From Nocardia rhizosphaerihabitans (GTDB lineage Bacteria; Actinomycetota; Actinomycetes; Mycobacteriales; Mycobacteriaceae), in contig NZ_BMNE01000001.1 of the NCBI RefSeq assembly GCF_014646295.1, positions 1,178,001 through 1,242,000 of the forward strand: a stretch of 64,000 nt of DNA, read 5' to 3'. The first letter of the stretch is position 1. Each line of letters begins with the position of its first letter. Below the pieces are notes generated by a model that did not search any database, had not been told where the DNA came from, and saw only the letters and a program-made list of their open reading frames with translations. This document shows positions 26,805 through 35,074 of this stretch, in pieces. The position numbers and the translations under genes were made by a program.

Positions 26805-27173
26805 TCAGAGCAGGGCGGCGAGGGTGTCCGCTTCGGCGGTCAGGGAGTCGCGGCGGTCGGTGGCGCCGAGGCGGTCGTATTCGGCTGCGGCGTCTCGTCT
26901 TTCGCCGATTTCACGACGCACGATGTCGGCGATGTCGGCTTCGGTGAGGTCGCGGCGGCGGGCTTCGGCGGCGCCGAGGCCGACCGCACTGTCTTCCAGC
27001 GCACCGGCTTTCACCTCTGCGGCGTCGATCGCCTCGGCGTTGTCGATCGCGCCCAGCGCGGAGCGCAGTGCCGAGATCGCACTGCGGTCGCGGGCCCGCA
27101 TCGCGGGCTTCAAGGCGGCGCGCAGCCGCTCGCGCAGGGCTGAGTCAGGCTGGTCCGACACTCCGGGGGTCAT
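26805..27173 (-). CDS. GatB/YqeY domain protein
   Basis: 122 residues, mostly helical: LRERLRAALKPAMRARDRSAISALRSALGAIDNAEA and LTEADIADIVRREIGERRDAAAEY segments match the YqeY family, related to the tail domain of GatB amidotransferase subunits. It probably has a tRNA- or RNA-binding role, but no amidotransferase partner is here. Convergent with the DUF1990 gene (20 bases). Confidence 0.82.
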   Translation of the reverse strand: MTPGVSDQPDSALRERLRAALKPAMRARDRSAISALRSALGAIDNAEAIDAAEVKAGALEDSAVGLGAAEARRRDLTEADIADIVRREIGERRDAAAEYDRLGATDRRDSLTAEADTLAALL

Positions 27174-27350
27174 GCTCGACGAGCCTAATTGCCGGTCCGG
27201 GGAGCGTCGAGCGAGTTCTCACCGCAGTAGGCATGGTGTGGAAGTCGAGGTCGGGCAACTGCGCACGAATTGCGGCAGGCGATAAGGCGTTCAATGCTGC
27301 AGGGACAAGCGCTGGGTGAGAGCAGTACCCGACGGGATTGCGTTCGCGCG

Positions 27351-27398
27351 GTCCCCACGCCGCGCGGTCCCCACGCCGCGCGGTCCCCATGCCGCTCG
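27351..27398. repeat. Three tandem copies of a 16-bp unit
   Basis: Unit GTCCCCACGCCGCGCG at 27351-27366 and 27367-27382 is exact; the third copy at 27383-27398 has two changes. It lies in the 237-base gap upstream of the GatB/YqeY gene and 12 bases past the end of the DUF202 operon. Confidence 0.85.
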
Positions 27399-27410
27399 GT
27401 TCTGCGAGGC

Positions 27411-27719
27411 TCAGTCAAGCAGCCAGTCGACCAGTACGCCGCTGACGGCGATGAGCGTGATGGCTGCCACCGCGAGCGTTGCGGTCACCACGACACGGCC
27501 GCCCGTACTCACCTGCCCGTGGTGGAGTGCGCGACCGCGTGACCAACCGAGGAAGCTCAGCAGCAAGGCCACCAGGGCGGCGGCCAGCGGGAGCGTGTTG
27601 GTCGGCCAGCCGTCGCGGGTGACCTGGTGGGCGAACAGGAGGGCGCAGCCCGCCGCGCCGAGGGAGGTGCGGCGCCAGGCCAGCGCGGTGCGCTCCATCG
27701 CCAAGGTGGGCGCCGTCAT
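27411..27719 (-). CDS. DUF202 membrane protein (short)
   Basis: 102 residues with three hydrophobic helices and the DUF202 hallmark ERTALAWRRTSLGAAGCALL at the N-terminus. Its ATG overlaps the stop of the preceding DUF202 gene (ATGA), implying translational coupling and a possible heteromeric membrane complex. Function unknown. Confidence 0.85.
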   Translation of the reverse strand: MTAPTLAMERTALAWRRTSLGAAGCALLFAHQVTRDGWPTNTLPLAAALVALLLSFLGWSRGRALHHGQVSTGGRVVVTATLAVAAITLIAVSGVLVDWLLD

Positions 27720-28081
27720 GACAAGAGCACCGCCAGGCAAGCGAGAGCGGCGACGAGGGCCACGCCGACCGACAGCACGGGAACCAGAATCGTGCCGGGA
27801 AGTGGTCGCCCTCGGCGCATCGCGACATCGACCTGGCGCCAGTGCCGGAATGCGCCGAGCGCCACCGCGAGCGCCATCACCAGGCAACTCACCGCGATGA
27901 CACCGCCGAACCCGGCCAGGCGCAGTGGCTGGACCAGGGCATGCACGGCGACACCGCCGGCGAGCAGTCCGAGCGCGGTCCGGATCCAGGCCAGGAACGT
28001 GCGCTCGTTGGCGAGGGTGAACCGATAGTCGAGCTCGTCCTCCCCGTCCTCGGATTCGCCCCCGACCTCGGGCAACGCCAT
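27716..28081 (-). CDS. DUF202/YidH-family membrane protein
   Basis: 121 residues. An acidic N-terminus is followed by RFTLANERTFLAWIRTALGLLAGG, the YidH/DUF202 signature, and three membrane helices. First gene of a two-gene operon with the shorter DUF202 protein. Paired DUF202 genes are common in actinobacteria, with no established role. Confidence 0.87.
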   Translation of the reverse strand: MALPEVGGESEDGEDELDYRFTLANERTFLAWIRTALGLLAGGVAVHALVQPLRLAGFGGVIAVSCLVMALAVALGAFRHWRQVDVAMRRGRPLPGTILVPVLSVGVALVAALACLAVLLS

Positions 28082-28250
28082 CACCACCACCTCCGTCCCC
28101 CATCTTGCCGTGCCGATCAGGAGCGCGACCGCAACGGCCCGACGCGGGCGCGCCGCCACCGATCACGCACGCGGGCATGCACCCGCCACGCGCCGGGTAG
28201 GCCCGTCACCGCACGGGATTGCAGCGGCCGCACGCCGGGTGCGAGCCTGG

Positions 28251-28292
28251 GCGCCGGTTACACGCGCGGGTGCGCTGGTTACGCGCGGGGGT
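28251..28292. repeat. 21-bp tandem repeat at the xerC stop codon
   Basis: Two adjacent 21-base copies (28251-28271 and 28272-28292), identical at 18 positions. Each contains a TAA in the xerC frame on the minus strand, so the stop codon region of xerC is duplicated. Confidence 0.65.
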
Positions 28293-29202
28293 GGGCCTGG
28301 TCGTGTACTCGTTTGAGGCGCTCTACCGAGACGTGGGTGTAGAGCTGGGTGGTTGCCATGCTGGCGTGGCCCAGTAGTTCCTGGACGACTCGGAGGTCGG
28401 CACCGCCCTCGAGGAGGTGGGTGGCTGCGGTGTGGCGTAGTCCGTGCGGGCCCATGTCGGGTGCGCCGGGGATTGCCGCGACGACCTCGTGGACGACGGT
28501 GCGGGCTTGGCGTTGGTCCAGGCGGCGGCCGCGTTGTCCGAGGAGGAGCGCTCGGCCGGAGTGTTCGTTGACGAGGGAGGGGCGGCCCGCTCGGAGCCAG
28601 GCGTCGAGCGCGGTGTCGGCGGGACCACCGAACGGCACCGAACGCTCCTTGTTTCCCTTGCCGAGAACCCGGACGAGCCGGCGTTCCCGATCGATGTCGT
28701 CGATATCGAGCCCGCACAGCTCGCTGACCCGGATTCCGGTGGCGTACAACAACTCCACGATCAGCCGATCCCGTAGCGCCATCGGATCCTGCTGGGCTGC
28801 ACCGGATTCCGCGGCATCCATGGCCCGCACCGCCTGCCCCTGTGCCAGCACGGCAGGCAATACCCGATGTGCTCGCGGCGCTTGCAACCGCAACCCCGGG
28901 TCGACGGCCAAGCGCCCGGTCTCGGTCAGCCACGCGGTGAAAGTCTTTGCGGCAGAGGCACGCCGGGACAATGTCGTCCGCGCCGCGCCCGACGCGGCGA
29001 GCTCGGCCAGCCACGACCGCAACAACGGCAGATCCAGCTCACGCACGGCCGAATCAGCCGACCGCGCGTACAGATGCTCCAGCAGCGACCGCACATCTCC
29101 GAGATAAGCCCGCACCGTATGCGCCGACCGATTCCGCCCCAACCGCAAATGCCGCCCGAACTCGGTGAGCAGCGCAGTCAGATCATCGGGCAACACATCC
29201 AT
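28279..29202 (-). CDS. xerC: Tyrosine recombinase XerC
   Basis: 307 residues. The N-terminal SAM-like DNA-binding domain includes [20 protein letters not shown], and the catalytic domain has Arg ([12 protein letters not shown]), Lys (GKGNKER), HxLRH ([11 protein letters not shown]), His ([11 protein letters not shown]) and the nucleophile Tyr (LYTHV). It should resolve chromosome dimers at dif with XerD. The ATG at 29202 ([12 protein letters not shown]) is chosen as the canonical family start. Adjacent to dprA as in mycobacteria, so it is the housekeeping copy, not a phage integrase. Confidence 0.94.
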   Translation of the reverse strand: MDVLPDDLTALLTEFGRHLRLGRNRSAHTVRAYLGDVRSLLEHLYARSADSAVRELDLPLLRSWLAELAASGAARTTLSRRASAAKTFTAWLTETGRLAVDPGLRLQAPRAHRVLPAVLAQGQAVRAMDAAESGAAQQDPMALRDRLIVELLYATGIRVSELCGLDIDDIDRERRLVRVLGKGNKERSVPFGGPADTALDAWLRAGRPSLVNEHSGRALLLGQRGRRLDQRQARTVVHEVVAAIPGAPDMGPHGLRHTAATHLLEGGADLRVVQELLGHASMATTQLYTHVSVERLKRVHDQAHPRA

Positions 29203-29492
29203 TCCCCCACCGTGACCCTTCCCATCACCCCACGCAACCCACCACGCCGCACCAGACAAACCACCGTCGCCTCGCGCCCACGATGCACGTCCCGGTACCG
29301 GACCTCGCCCCGGCCTGTCCACATCGTTCGATCGCGCGCGACACCTGCCAGGCATGCCCGATCACACCGGTCCGACCTCAGTTCCGAAACACTGCGCGCA
29401 CCTTTCGCTCCGTGCGGCGGCCTCCGGTGCGGAACCATCCATTGGAATCGCAGCCCCACCCGATCTGGTAGCGCCTGCCGATGCCACCGGGC
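29203..29492. other. xerC-dprA intergenic region with a relic of the dprA tail
   Basis: 290 bases. Besides the repeat copy at 29418-29455 there is no gene signal. A one-mismatch DnaA-box-like CTGTCCACA occurs near 29317. Confidence 0.45.
29418..29455. repeat. Direct repeat of the dprA 3' end (copy outside the gene)
   Basis: 38 bases matching 29506-29543 with 3 differences. Read on the minus strand it still encodes GCDSNGWFRT, close to the real DprA terminus GCDSDGWFRT. The copies are 88 bp apart, so the end of dprA has been partly duplicated into the spacer. Confidence 0.75.
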
Positions 29493-30659
29493 TCATTTCA
29501 TGCCGCGGCCTCGGGTGCGGAACCATCCGTCGGAATCGCAGCCGGCCAGGTCGGCGAGTTCCAGGCCGGGGAGGACGGCGCGCACGGTGGCGAGGTCGAG
29601 GCCGGATTGCTGGGCTAGTTCCAGGGGAAGGCGGGAGCCGATGGCGGGGAGCGCCGCGTAGACGTCGGCTTCGGCGCCGCGCAGGTGCGCTGCGGGGTCG
29701 GTGGTGGTGTCGGCGACCGGGAGGCGGAGTGGGCCTGCTTCGTCGATGACGTCTTCGGCGCGGGTGACGAGGAGTGCTTCGCCCTCGCGGATCATGCGGT
29801 GGCAGCCTGCCGACGAGGCGGACCCGACGGGGCCGGGGACTGCCATGGCCGGTCTGCCGAGGCGGCGGGCCCATTTCACGGTGTTGCGGGCGCCGCTGCG
29901 CAGGCCTGCTTCGACGACGAGGACGCCGTCGCCGAGGGTCGCGATGAGCCGGTTGCGGGCCAGGAAGCGGTGTTTCTGCGCGGTCGTTCCCGGGGGATAT
30001 TCACTGAGGACGAGGCCGGTGTCGGCGATGGCGGCGAGCAGGCGGTCGTGCTGGGCGGGGTACGGCCGGTCGACGCCGCAGGCGAGGACGGCGACGGTCG
30101 AACCGCCGACGGCGAGCGCCGCCCGGTGTGCGGCCGCATCGATGCCGAATGCCGCACCGGAGACGATGGTCCAGCCCCGCCCGGCCAGTTCGCAGGCGAT
30201 CTCGCCGGCCACCTGCACGCCGTAGCCGCTGCTGCATCGCGAACCGACCACGGCGACAGCGCGTTCGGACGCGGCCTGCAGGGACAGCGGGCCGCGGGCC
30301 CACAGCACGAGCGGCACCGCACCTTCGCGATCGCGGTCGGTGTCGAGTTGATCCAGTCCGAGCATCCGCCAGCCGGGCCATTCGTCGTCGTCCGGCGTGA
30401 TTACCCGCCCTCCCAGCCGCGCCATCGCGTCCAGATCGGCTGCTGCCGTATCGATCTCACGGCGGGCAGCAGTCGGTCCGCGCAGTGCTTCCGGCAGTTC
30501 GTGCTCGCGCACGGCCCGTGCCGCCTCGCGCACCCCGACCGAGGCGATCAAGGCCGACAACGGCGCACACGGCCCCTGCACCACCCGCGACAGGTACACC
30601 CACGCGAGCCGGCGCTCGTCGATGTCGAGGTCCACCGTTCCGGCACACAGCCCGCTCAC
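29493..30659 (-). CDS. dprA: DNA-processing protein DprA
   Basis: 388 residues. The central Rossmann-like DprA/Smf domain has VAVVGSRCSSGYG, IVSGAAFGIDAAAHRAAL, GVDRPYPAQH and VVEAGLRSGARNT. A winged-helix DML1-like end follows. It loads RecA on incoming single-stranded DNA during natural transformation; in non-competent actinobacteria its role is less clear. Start overlaps the comM stop by 4 bases (ATGA). The C-terminus is part of a direct repeat. Confidence 0.95.
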   Translation of the reverse strand: MSGLCAGTVDLDIDERRLAWVYLSRVVQGPCAPLSALIASVGVREAARAVREHELPEALRGPTAARREIDTAAADLDAMARLGGRVITPDDDEWPGWRMLGLDQLDTDRDREGAVPLVLWARGPLSLQAASERAVAVVGSRCSSGYGVQVAGEIACELAGRGWTIVSGAAFGIDAAAHRAALAVGGSTVAVLACGVDRPYPAQHDRLLAAIADTGLVLSEYPPGTTAQKHRFLARNRLIATLGDGVLVVEAGLRSGARNTVKWARRLGRPAMAVPGPVGSASSAGCHRMIREGEALLVTRAEDVIDEAGPLRLPVADTTTDPAAHLRGAEADVYAALPAIGSRLPLELAQQSGLDLATVRAVLPGLELADLAGCDSDGWFRTRGRGMK

Positions 30660-32164
30660 TGCGCACCCCGTTGCCGGAAGTTCAAGGCCGACAACACATC
30701 CTGAACAGACGGGACCTCACCGCCGCGCAGGTCGCAGATCGTCCAGGCGACCCGGATCGCCCGGTCCGCACCACGGGCCGACATCCGGCCCAGCCGCAAT
30801 GCCGTCTCGACCGGCGCGATCGACTCGCGGGGCAGCCGGAACCGTTGTCGCAGAATATGGCCGGGCACTTCGGCATTCGTCACCCACCCGTCGGCGCTCC
30901 AGCGCTGCGCGGCCAGCGCCCTGGCCTGCGCCACCCGTGCCGCCACGGTGGCGCTGGTCTCGGCCGGCTCGTCACCGAAAGTCGCGCCTGCCTGACCGCG
31001 CATCTGCACCCAGATATCGATGCGGTCCAGCAGTGGACCGGACAGCTTGCCGAGATAGCGACGCCGAGCCAGCGGCGCGCAGATGCAGTCGACATCCCGG
31101 GCAGGCGCGCACGGGCAGGGGTTCGCGGCCAGCATGAGCTGGAACCGGGCCGGGTAGCGCGCGACACCATCACGCCGGGCGATCCGCACCTCTCCCTCCT
31201 CGAGCGGAGTACGCAGTGCCTCCAGCACTTTCGTGCCGATCTCCGCGCATTCGTCGAGAAACAGCACGCCCCGATGCGCCCGGCTGACCGCCCCTGGCCT
31301 GGCCATCCCGGAACCGCCGCCGATCATCGCGGTCACCGACGTCGAGTGATGCGGTGCGACGAACGGCGCGAGGGTGATCAACGGCTGCTCGGCGGACAGC
31401 GACCCCGCCATCGAGTGGATCGCGGTGACCTCGAGCGACTCGACCTCCGACAGCGGCGGAAGCAACCCCGGAAGCCGTTGCGCCAGCATTGTTTTGCCGA
31501 TGCCGGGCGGACCGGTCAACAACAGATGGTGACCACCCGCCGCCGCGACTTCCAGCGCCCAGCGCGCCTCGTCCTGGCCGACCACATCGCTCAGGTCGCC
31601 GCTGGGCGCCTGCGCCCCCGGCACGATCCCGTCCGGTTCCAGCAGGCTGCCTTCGCCACGCAACCAGGTGACCACCGCCCGCAAACTCGTCGCGCCGAGC
31701 ACCTCGATCCCCTCGACCAACCCCGCTTCGGCCACCGCTTCCGCCGGCACCACCACGGTCGGCAATCCCGCGGTACGCGCCGCAATGACGGCGGGCAGCA
31801 CCCCACGCACCCGGCGCACCCGGCCGTCGAGGGCCAGCTCACCGAGCAGCACCGTCTTGGCCAGCCGCTCCCCCGGCACGGCACCGGAGGCGTCGAGCAC
31901 CGAGACCGCCAGCGCCAGATCGTAGACACTGCCTACTTTCGGCAGCGTGGCCGGGGAAAGTGCCAGGATCACCCGCCCGTCCGGCCACTTCTCCCCCGTA
32001 TTGGCGACCGCGGAGCGCACCCGGTTGCGCGACTCCTGCAGTGCCGTGTCGGGCAGGCCGACCAGATTCACCGAAGGAAGACCTTGACCGATATCGGCCT
32101 CGATCTCCACCAGCTGACCGTCGACACCGGTCACCGCCACCGACAACGCCCGACCGAGCGCCAT
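30656..32164 (-). CDS. comM: YifB/ComM Mg-chelatase-like AAA+ ATPase
   Basis: 502 residues. The N-terminal Lon-like domain (VEIEADIGQGLPSVNLVGLPD) is followed by an AAA+ core with Walker A GPPGIGKT, Walker B FLDECAEIG, and the C-terminal Mg-chelatase domain (FRLPRESIAPVETALRLGRMSARGADR). ComM is a branch-migration helicase that extends integration of transforming DNA. Operon yraN-comM-dprA with overlapping starts and stops. Confidence 0.93.
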   Translation of the reverse strand: MALGRALSVAVTGVDGQLVEIEADIGQGLPSVNLVGLPDTALQESRNRVRSAVANTGEKWPDGRVILALSPATLPKVGSVYDLALAVSVLDASGAVPGERLAKTVLLGELALDGRVRRVRGVLPAVIAARTAGLPTVVVPAEAVAEAGLVEGIEVLGATSLRAVVTWLRGEGSLLEPDGIVPGAQAPSGDLSDVVGQDEARWALEVAAAGGHHLLLTGPPGIGKTMLAQRLPGLLPPLSEVESLEVTAIHSMAGSLSAEQPLITLAPFVAPHHSTSVTAMIGGGSGMARPGAVSRAHRGVLFLDECAEIGTKVLEALRTPLEEGEVRIARRDGVARYPARFQLMLAANPCPCAPARDVDCICAPLARRRYLGKLSGPLLDRIDIWVQMRGQAGATFGDEPAETSATVAARVAQARALAAQRWSADGWVTNAEVPGHILRQRFRLPRESIAPVETALRLGRMSARGADRAIRVAWTICDLRGGEVPSVQDVLSALNFRQRGAQ

Positions 32165-32553
32165 CAGAACGCCCCAGCCAGGTGGTCGATGACCGGCCGA
32201 TGCCCCCGCGGGACCAGCACCGACACGACGTCGAACCGGATACGCCGCCACGGCCCTTCCTGCTGGGCCAGCCACAGCAGCGCGAGCCGACGAATCCGCT
32301 GCTGTTTGCTGAAAGTGACCGATTCGGCCGGTGTCCCGAATCCCAGCCCCGATCGCGTCTTCACCTCGACGAAGGCCGTGATCGTCGGGTCCTGGACGAT
32401 CAGGTCCAGCTCGCCGTACCGGCATCGCCAGTTGCGGGCGACGATCTCCATTCCCGACTCACGCAGGTACTGCGCGGCCAGCTTCTCCCCGTATGCGCCG
32501 AGCGCCTGTTTGTCTGCCACGAGTCGAAGCATGCCGACTCGCACTGACGGCAT
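32164..32553 (-). CDS. YraN/UPF0102 nuclease-like protein
   Basis: About 129 residues of UPF0102, a restriction-endonuclease-like fold. Signatures are LGAYGEKLAAQYL, GELDLIVQD and FVEVKTRSGLGFG, with the D-ExK active-site pattern. The start may be the ATG at 32553 (GGGCGG upstream) or that at 32532. The stop codon region meets the comM start at 32164. Thought to work with ComM and DprA in DNA processing, without firm proof. Confidence 0.9.
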   Translation of the reverse strand: MPSVRVGMLRLVADKQALGAYGEKLAAQYLRESGMEIVARNWRCRYGELDLIVQDPTITAFVEVKTRSGLGFGTPAESVTFSKQQRIRRLALLWLAQQEGPWRRIRFDVVSVLVPRGHRPVIDHLAGAF

Positions 32554-32583
32554 CCGCCCGCCGACCTGGGCGGACAACAAACC

Positions 32584-32610
32584 TGTGGACAACCGTCGGC
32601 CTGTGGACAA
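32584..32610. promoter_or_regulatory. Two perfect DnaA boxes upstream of yraN
   Basis: TGTGGACAA at 32584-32592 and 32602-32610, i.e. TTGTCCACA on the minus strand twice, 18 bp apart, within a CCTGTGGACAACC-type repeat. They lie in the 78-base gap between the DUF2469 stop and the yraN start, at the head of yraN-comM-dprA. Confidence 0.6.
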
Positions 32611-32631
32611 CCCCAGGCCGACGGTGCGCCC

Positions 32632-32937
32632 TCACTCCGGCAGACGGAGGTCGGGCTTCTCCAGCTCTTCGATGTTCACATCCTTGAAGGTGATCACTCG
32701 CACGTGCTTGACGAAGCGCGCGGGACGGTACATGTCCCACACCCACGCATCGCTCATCCGCACTTCGAAGTAGACCTCGCCGTCGGCGTTCTGCGGCCGC
32801 AATTCGACAGAATTGGCCAGGTAGAAGCGACGTTCGGTCTCCACCACGTACGAGAACTGGCCGACGATGTCCTTGTACTCGCGGTACAGCGACAGTTCCA
32901 TCTCGGTTTCGTACTTCTCGAGGTCCTCAGCACTCAT
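32632..32937 (-). CDS. DUF2469 family protein
   Basis: 101 residues: SAEDLEKYETEMELSLYREYKDIV, FYLANSVELRPQN and VWDMYRPARFVKHVRVITFKDVNIEEL. This highly conserved actinobacterial family (Rv2901c by position) has no known activity. Start ATG at 32937 with AAGGAGG upstream, between rnhB and yraN as in mycobacteria. Confidence 0.92.
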   Translation of the reverse strand: MSAEDLEKYETEMELSLYREYKDIVGQFSYVVETERRFYLANSVELRPQNADGEVYFEVRMSDAWVWDMYRPARFVKHVRVITFKDVNIEELEKPDLRLPE

Positions 32938-32983
32938 CGGGTGGGCCGTCCTCCTTCTAGCAGCGCCGCGTTCATAGTGGACA

Positions 32984-33688
32984 TCATCGCGCATGCGCGG
33001 CGCGGGAAGCCACTCGGCTACCGCCCGGCACCTCGAGTTCGCGCACATTGCGCCAGGACCGGCGATGTTCGGTGCTCGGTCCGAGCTGCCGCAACGCGGC
33101 GGTGTGCTCGGGCGTGTTGTAGCCCTTGTGCGCGGCGAATCCGTATCCGGGCAGTTGCCCGTCGAGCTCGACCATCATCCGATCCCTGGTCACCTTGGCC
33201 AGGATGCTCGCCGCGGCGATACAGGCCGCGGTCCCGTCGCCGCCGATGACCGGCAGCGACGGTGCGGGCAGGCCGGGGACCTTGAAACCGTCGGTCAGGA
33301 TGTAGCCGGGGGTGTGGCCGAGACCGGCGACGGCCCGGCGCATGCCCTCGATATTGGCGACGTGGATGCCGATGGAGTCGATCTCCCAGGCGGGCACCAC
33401 CACAACGCTCCACGCCAGCGCCAACCGCTGGACGACCGGGAACAGCTCCTCACGGGTCGCCTCGGTCAGTTTCTTGGAGTCGTCGAGCCCGGACAGCTTG
33501 TCGTAGGCCTTGGGCGCCAGCAGGCACGCGGCGACCACCAGCGGCCCGGCGCACGGGCCGCGGCCCGCCTCGTCGACGCCGGCCACCGGGCCGAGGCCGC
33601 CGCGGATGAGCGCCGCCTCGAGTGTGCGTAGTCCCCCGGCCCTGCGCATCACCACCCGCGGCGGCCAGTTGGTCCGATCCTGCCCCAC
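32984..33688 (-). CDS. rnhB: Ribonuclease HII
   Basis: 234 residues. The catalytic [13 protein letters not shown] motif (residues about 39-51), LDDSKKLT, and downstream acidic residues in TDGFKV and GGDG are present. It cleaves RNA in RNA-DNA hybrids and removes misincorporated ribonucleotides. GTG start at 33688. Next to lepB, the conserved arrangement. Confidence 0.95.
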   Translation of the reverse strand: MGQDRTNWPPRVVMRRAGGLRTLEAALIRGGLGPVAGVDEAGRGPCAGPLVVAACLLAPKAYDKLSGLDDSKKLTEATREELFPVVQRLALAWSVVVVPAWEIDSIGIHVANIEGMRRAVAGLGHTPGYILTDGFKVPGLPAPSLPVIGGDGTAACIAAASILAKVTRDRMMVELDGQLPGYGFAAHKGYNTPEHTAALRQLGPSTEHRRSWRNVRELEVPGGSRVASRAAHAR

Positions 33689-33718
33689 AGTTCGATTGTC
33701 CCCGTATCTCGTCGCGTG

Positions 33719-34483
33719 TCAGTTTTCCTGCGCGTTCTCGCTGCGTACCGGGCCCATCCGGTTCGGCGGCCAGATCTTGAACACCGTCTTGCCGCGCACA
33801 TTGTCCACCGGCACGGTGCCCTGCAGATCGTCGCTGACGTGGGCGCGCGAATCGGCCGACTCGTTGCGATTGTCGCCCATCACCCACAGGTTGCCCTCGG
33901 GCACCTTCACCGGCCCGAATACCCGGCCCGCCGGATAGACCGCGTTGGGGCGGTCGGTGAACCAGGGGTAGTCCTTCTTGATGTACGGCTCGTCGAGCGG
34001 TTTGCCGTCGACCATCACCCGGCCCTGCGGATCACAGCACTGCACGGTCTGCCCGCCGACGGCGATGACGCGCTTGACGAGATCGTTCTCGTCCGGCGGG
34101 ACAAGGCCGAAGTAGGACAGGAAGTTCTGCACGCCGCGCACGACGGTGTTGTCGGAACGGATCGACTTGTAGTGCCCGTTCCACGACGGGGGGCCGACGA
34201 AGACCACGACATCGCCGGGGCCTGGTTCGGAGCCGTAGTAGCTGATCTTCTCGACATAGATGCGGTCGCCGATCAGCAGCGTGTTCTCCATCGACTGCGA
34301 CGGGATCACATAGGGCCGCCCGACGAAAGTGACCATCAGCGCGGCGATTACCGCCGCGATCACGATCAGTATCGGCAGCTCCTGCCAGAACGGGCGCTGC
34401 TTCTTCTCGCTGCGCTGTCTCTTGCGCCGTCCACCTTCGTCACCCGAATCGGACACCGACACCGACCCACTTTCGTCTGCCAC
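33719..34483 (-). CDS. lepB: Signal peptidase I
   Basis: 254 residues. One N-terminal membrane helix (LPILIVIAAVIAALMVTFVG) is followed by the catalytic Ser in PSQSMENTL and Lys in LVKRVIAVGG, and by the GDNRNESADSR box. It cleaves Sec signal peptides on the outer face of the membrane. The GTG at 34483 gives a charged cytoplasmic lead. Separated from rplS by a strong terminator. Confidence 0.95.
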   Translation of the reverse strand: MADESGSVSVSDSGDEGGRRKRQRSEKKQRPFWQELPILIVIAAVIAALMVTFVGRPYVIPSQSMENTLLIGDRIYVEKISYYGSEPGPGDVVVFVGPPSWNGHYKSIRSDNTVVRGVQNFLSYFGLVPPDENDLVKRVIAVGGQTVQCCDPQGRVMVDGKPLDEPYIKKDYPWFTDRPNAVYPAGRVFGPVKVPEGNLWVMGDNRNESADSRAHVSDDLQGTVPVDNVRGKTVFKIWPPNRMGPVRSENAQEN

Positions 34484-34494
34484 GCCGAACAGAG

Positions 34495-34532
34495 TAGCCC
34501 GGCGCCCCGACCGAAGTCGGGGCGCCGGGCTA
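34495..34532 (-). terminator. rplS terminator hairpin
   Basis: 17-bp perfect stem TAGCCCGGCGCCCCGAC (34495-34511) with its complement at 34516-34532 and a CGAA tetraloop, 36 bases beyond the rplS stop. Confidence 0.85.
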
Positions 34533-34568
34533 CCGGAAATTTCTGTGCTGCGAACAGCTACCGCAAGA

Positions 34569-34910
34569 TCAGCGCTTTTCCTTGATCTTGGCGGCCTTGC
34601 CGCGCAGATCGCGCAGGTAGTACAGCTTGGCGCGACGCACGTCACCGCGGGTCACGACATCGATGTGGTCGATGTTGGGGCTGTGCACGGGGAAGGTGCG
34701 CTCGACACCGACACCGAAGGACACCTTGCGGACCGTGAAGGTCTCGCCGATGCCGCCGCCCTGACGCCGGATCACGACGCCCTTGAAGACCTGGATGCGC
34801 TCCTTCGAGCCTTCGATGACCTTCACGTGCACGTTCAGGGTGTCGCCCGGACGGAAGTCGGGGACATCGCTACGCAGCGACTTCTCGTCGACGAAATCAA
34901 GGGTGTTCAT
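34569..34910 (-). CDS. rplS: 50S ribosomal protein L19
   Basis: 113 residues: [60 protein letters not shown] and the basic end [23 protein letters not shown]19 bridges the subunit interface. The ATG at 34910 with GGTGGA is canonical. It is monocistronic here, flanked by its own promoter and terminator, and separated from trmD by an 8-kb insert. Confidence 0.98.
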   Translation of the reverse strand: MNTLDFVDEKSLRSDVPDFRPGDTLNVHVKVIEGSKERIQVFKGVVIRRQGGGIGETFTVRKVSFGVGVERTFPVHSPNIDHIDVVTRGDVRRAKLYYLRDLRGKAAKIKEKR

Positions 34911-35029
34911 TTTCCACCTTTTCGGATTCTTTGCGCGAACAGAGGAACCTGGCGGCACTCGCGCGCTCGACCGGTTCATGCTCAGAACAGGAGTGCTCTC
35001 GGACATGACTCGTCCAAGGCAACCGGTTC

Positions 35030-35059
35030 ATTGTGCCAGACCAGGTTGCCCGGACTGAA
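35030..35059 (-). promoter_or_regulatory. Candidate rplS promoter
   Basis: Minus-strand TTCAGT (35054-35059, within GATTTCAGTC) and CACAAT (35030-35035) are spaced 18 bases. GGTCTGGCACAATG is identical to the rpsP promoter sequence. Confidence 0.62.
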
Positions 35060-35074
35060 ATCGGGCGAGCGCGG

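Noticed and set aside
27351..27398. CRISPR-like array
   Set aside because: Units are directly tandem without spacers and only 16 bp long.
28279..29202. xerC as a phage or integron integrase marking a mobile element
   Set aside because: Position between the DUF202 pair and dprA matches the housekeeping xerC of mycobacteria; no att site, phage genes or transposase nearby.
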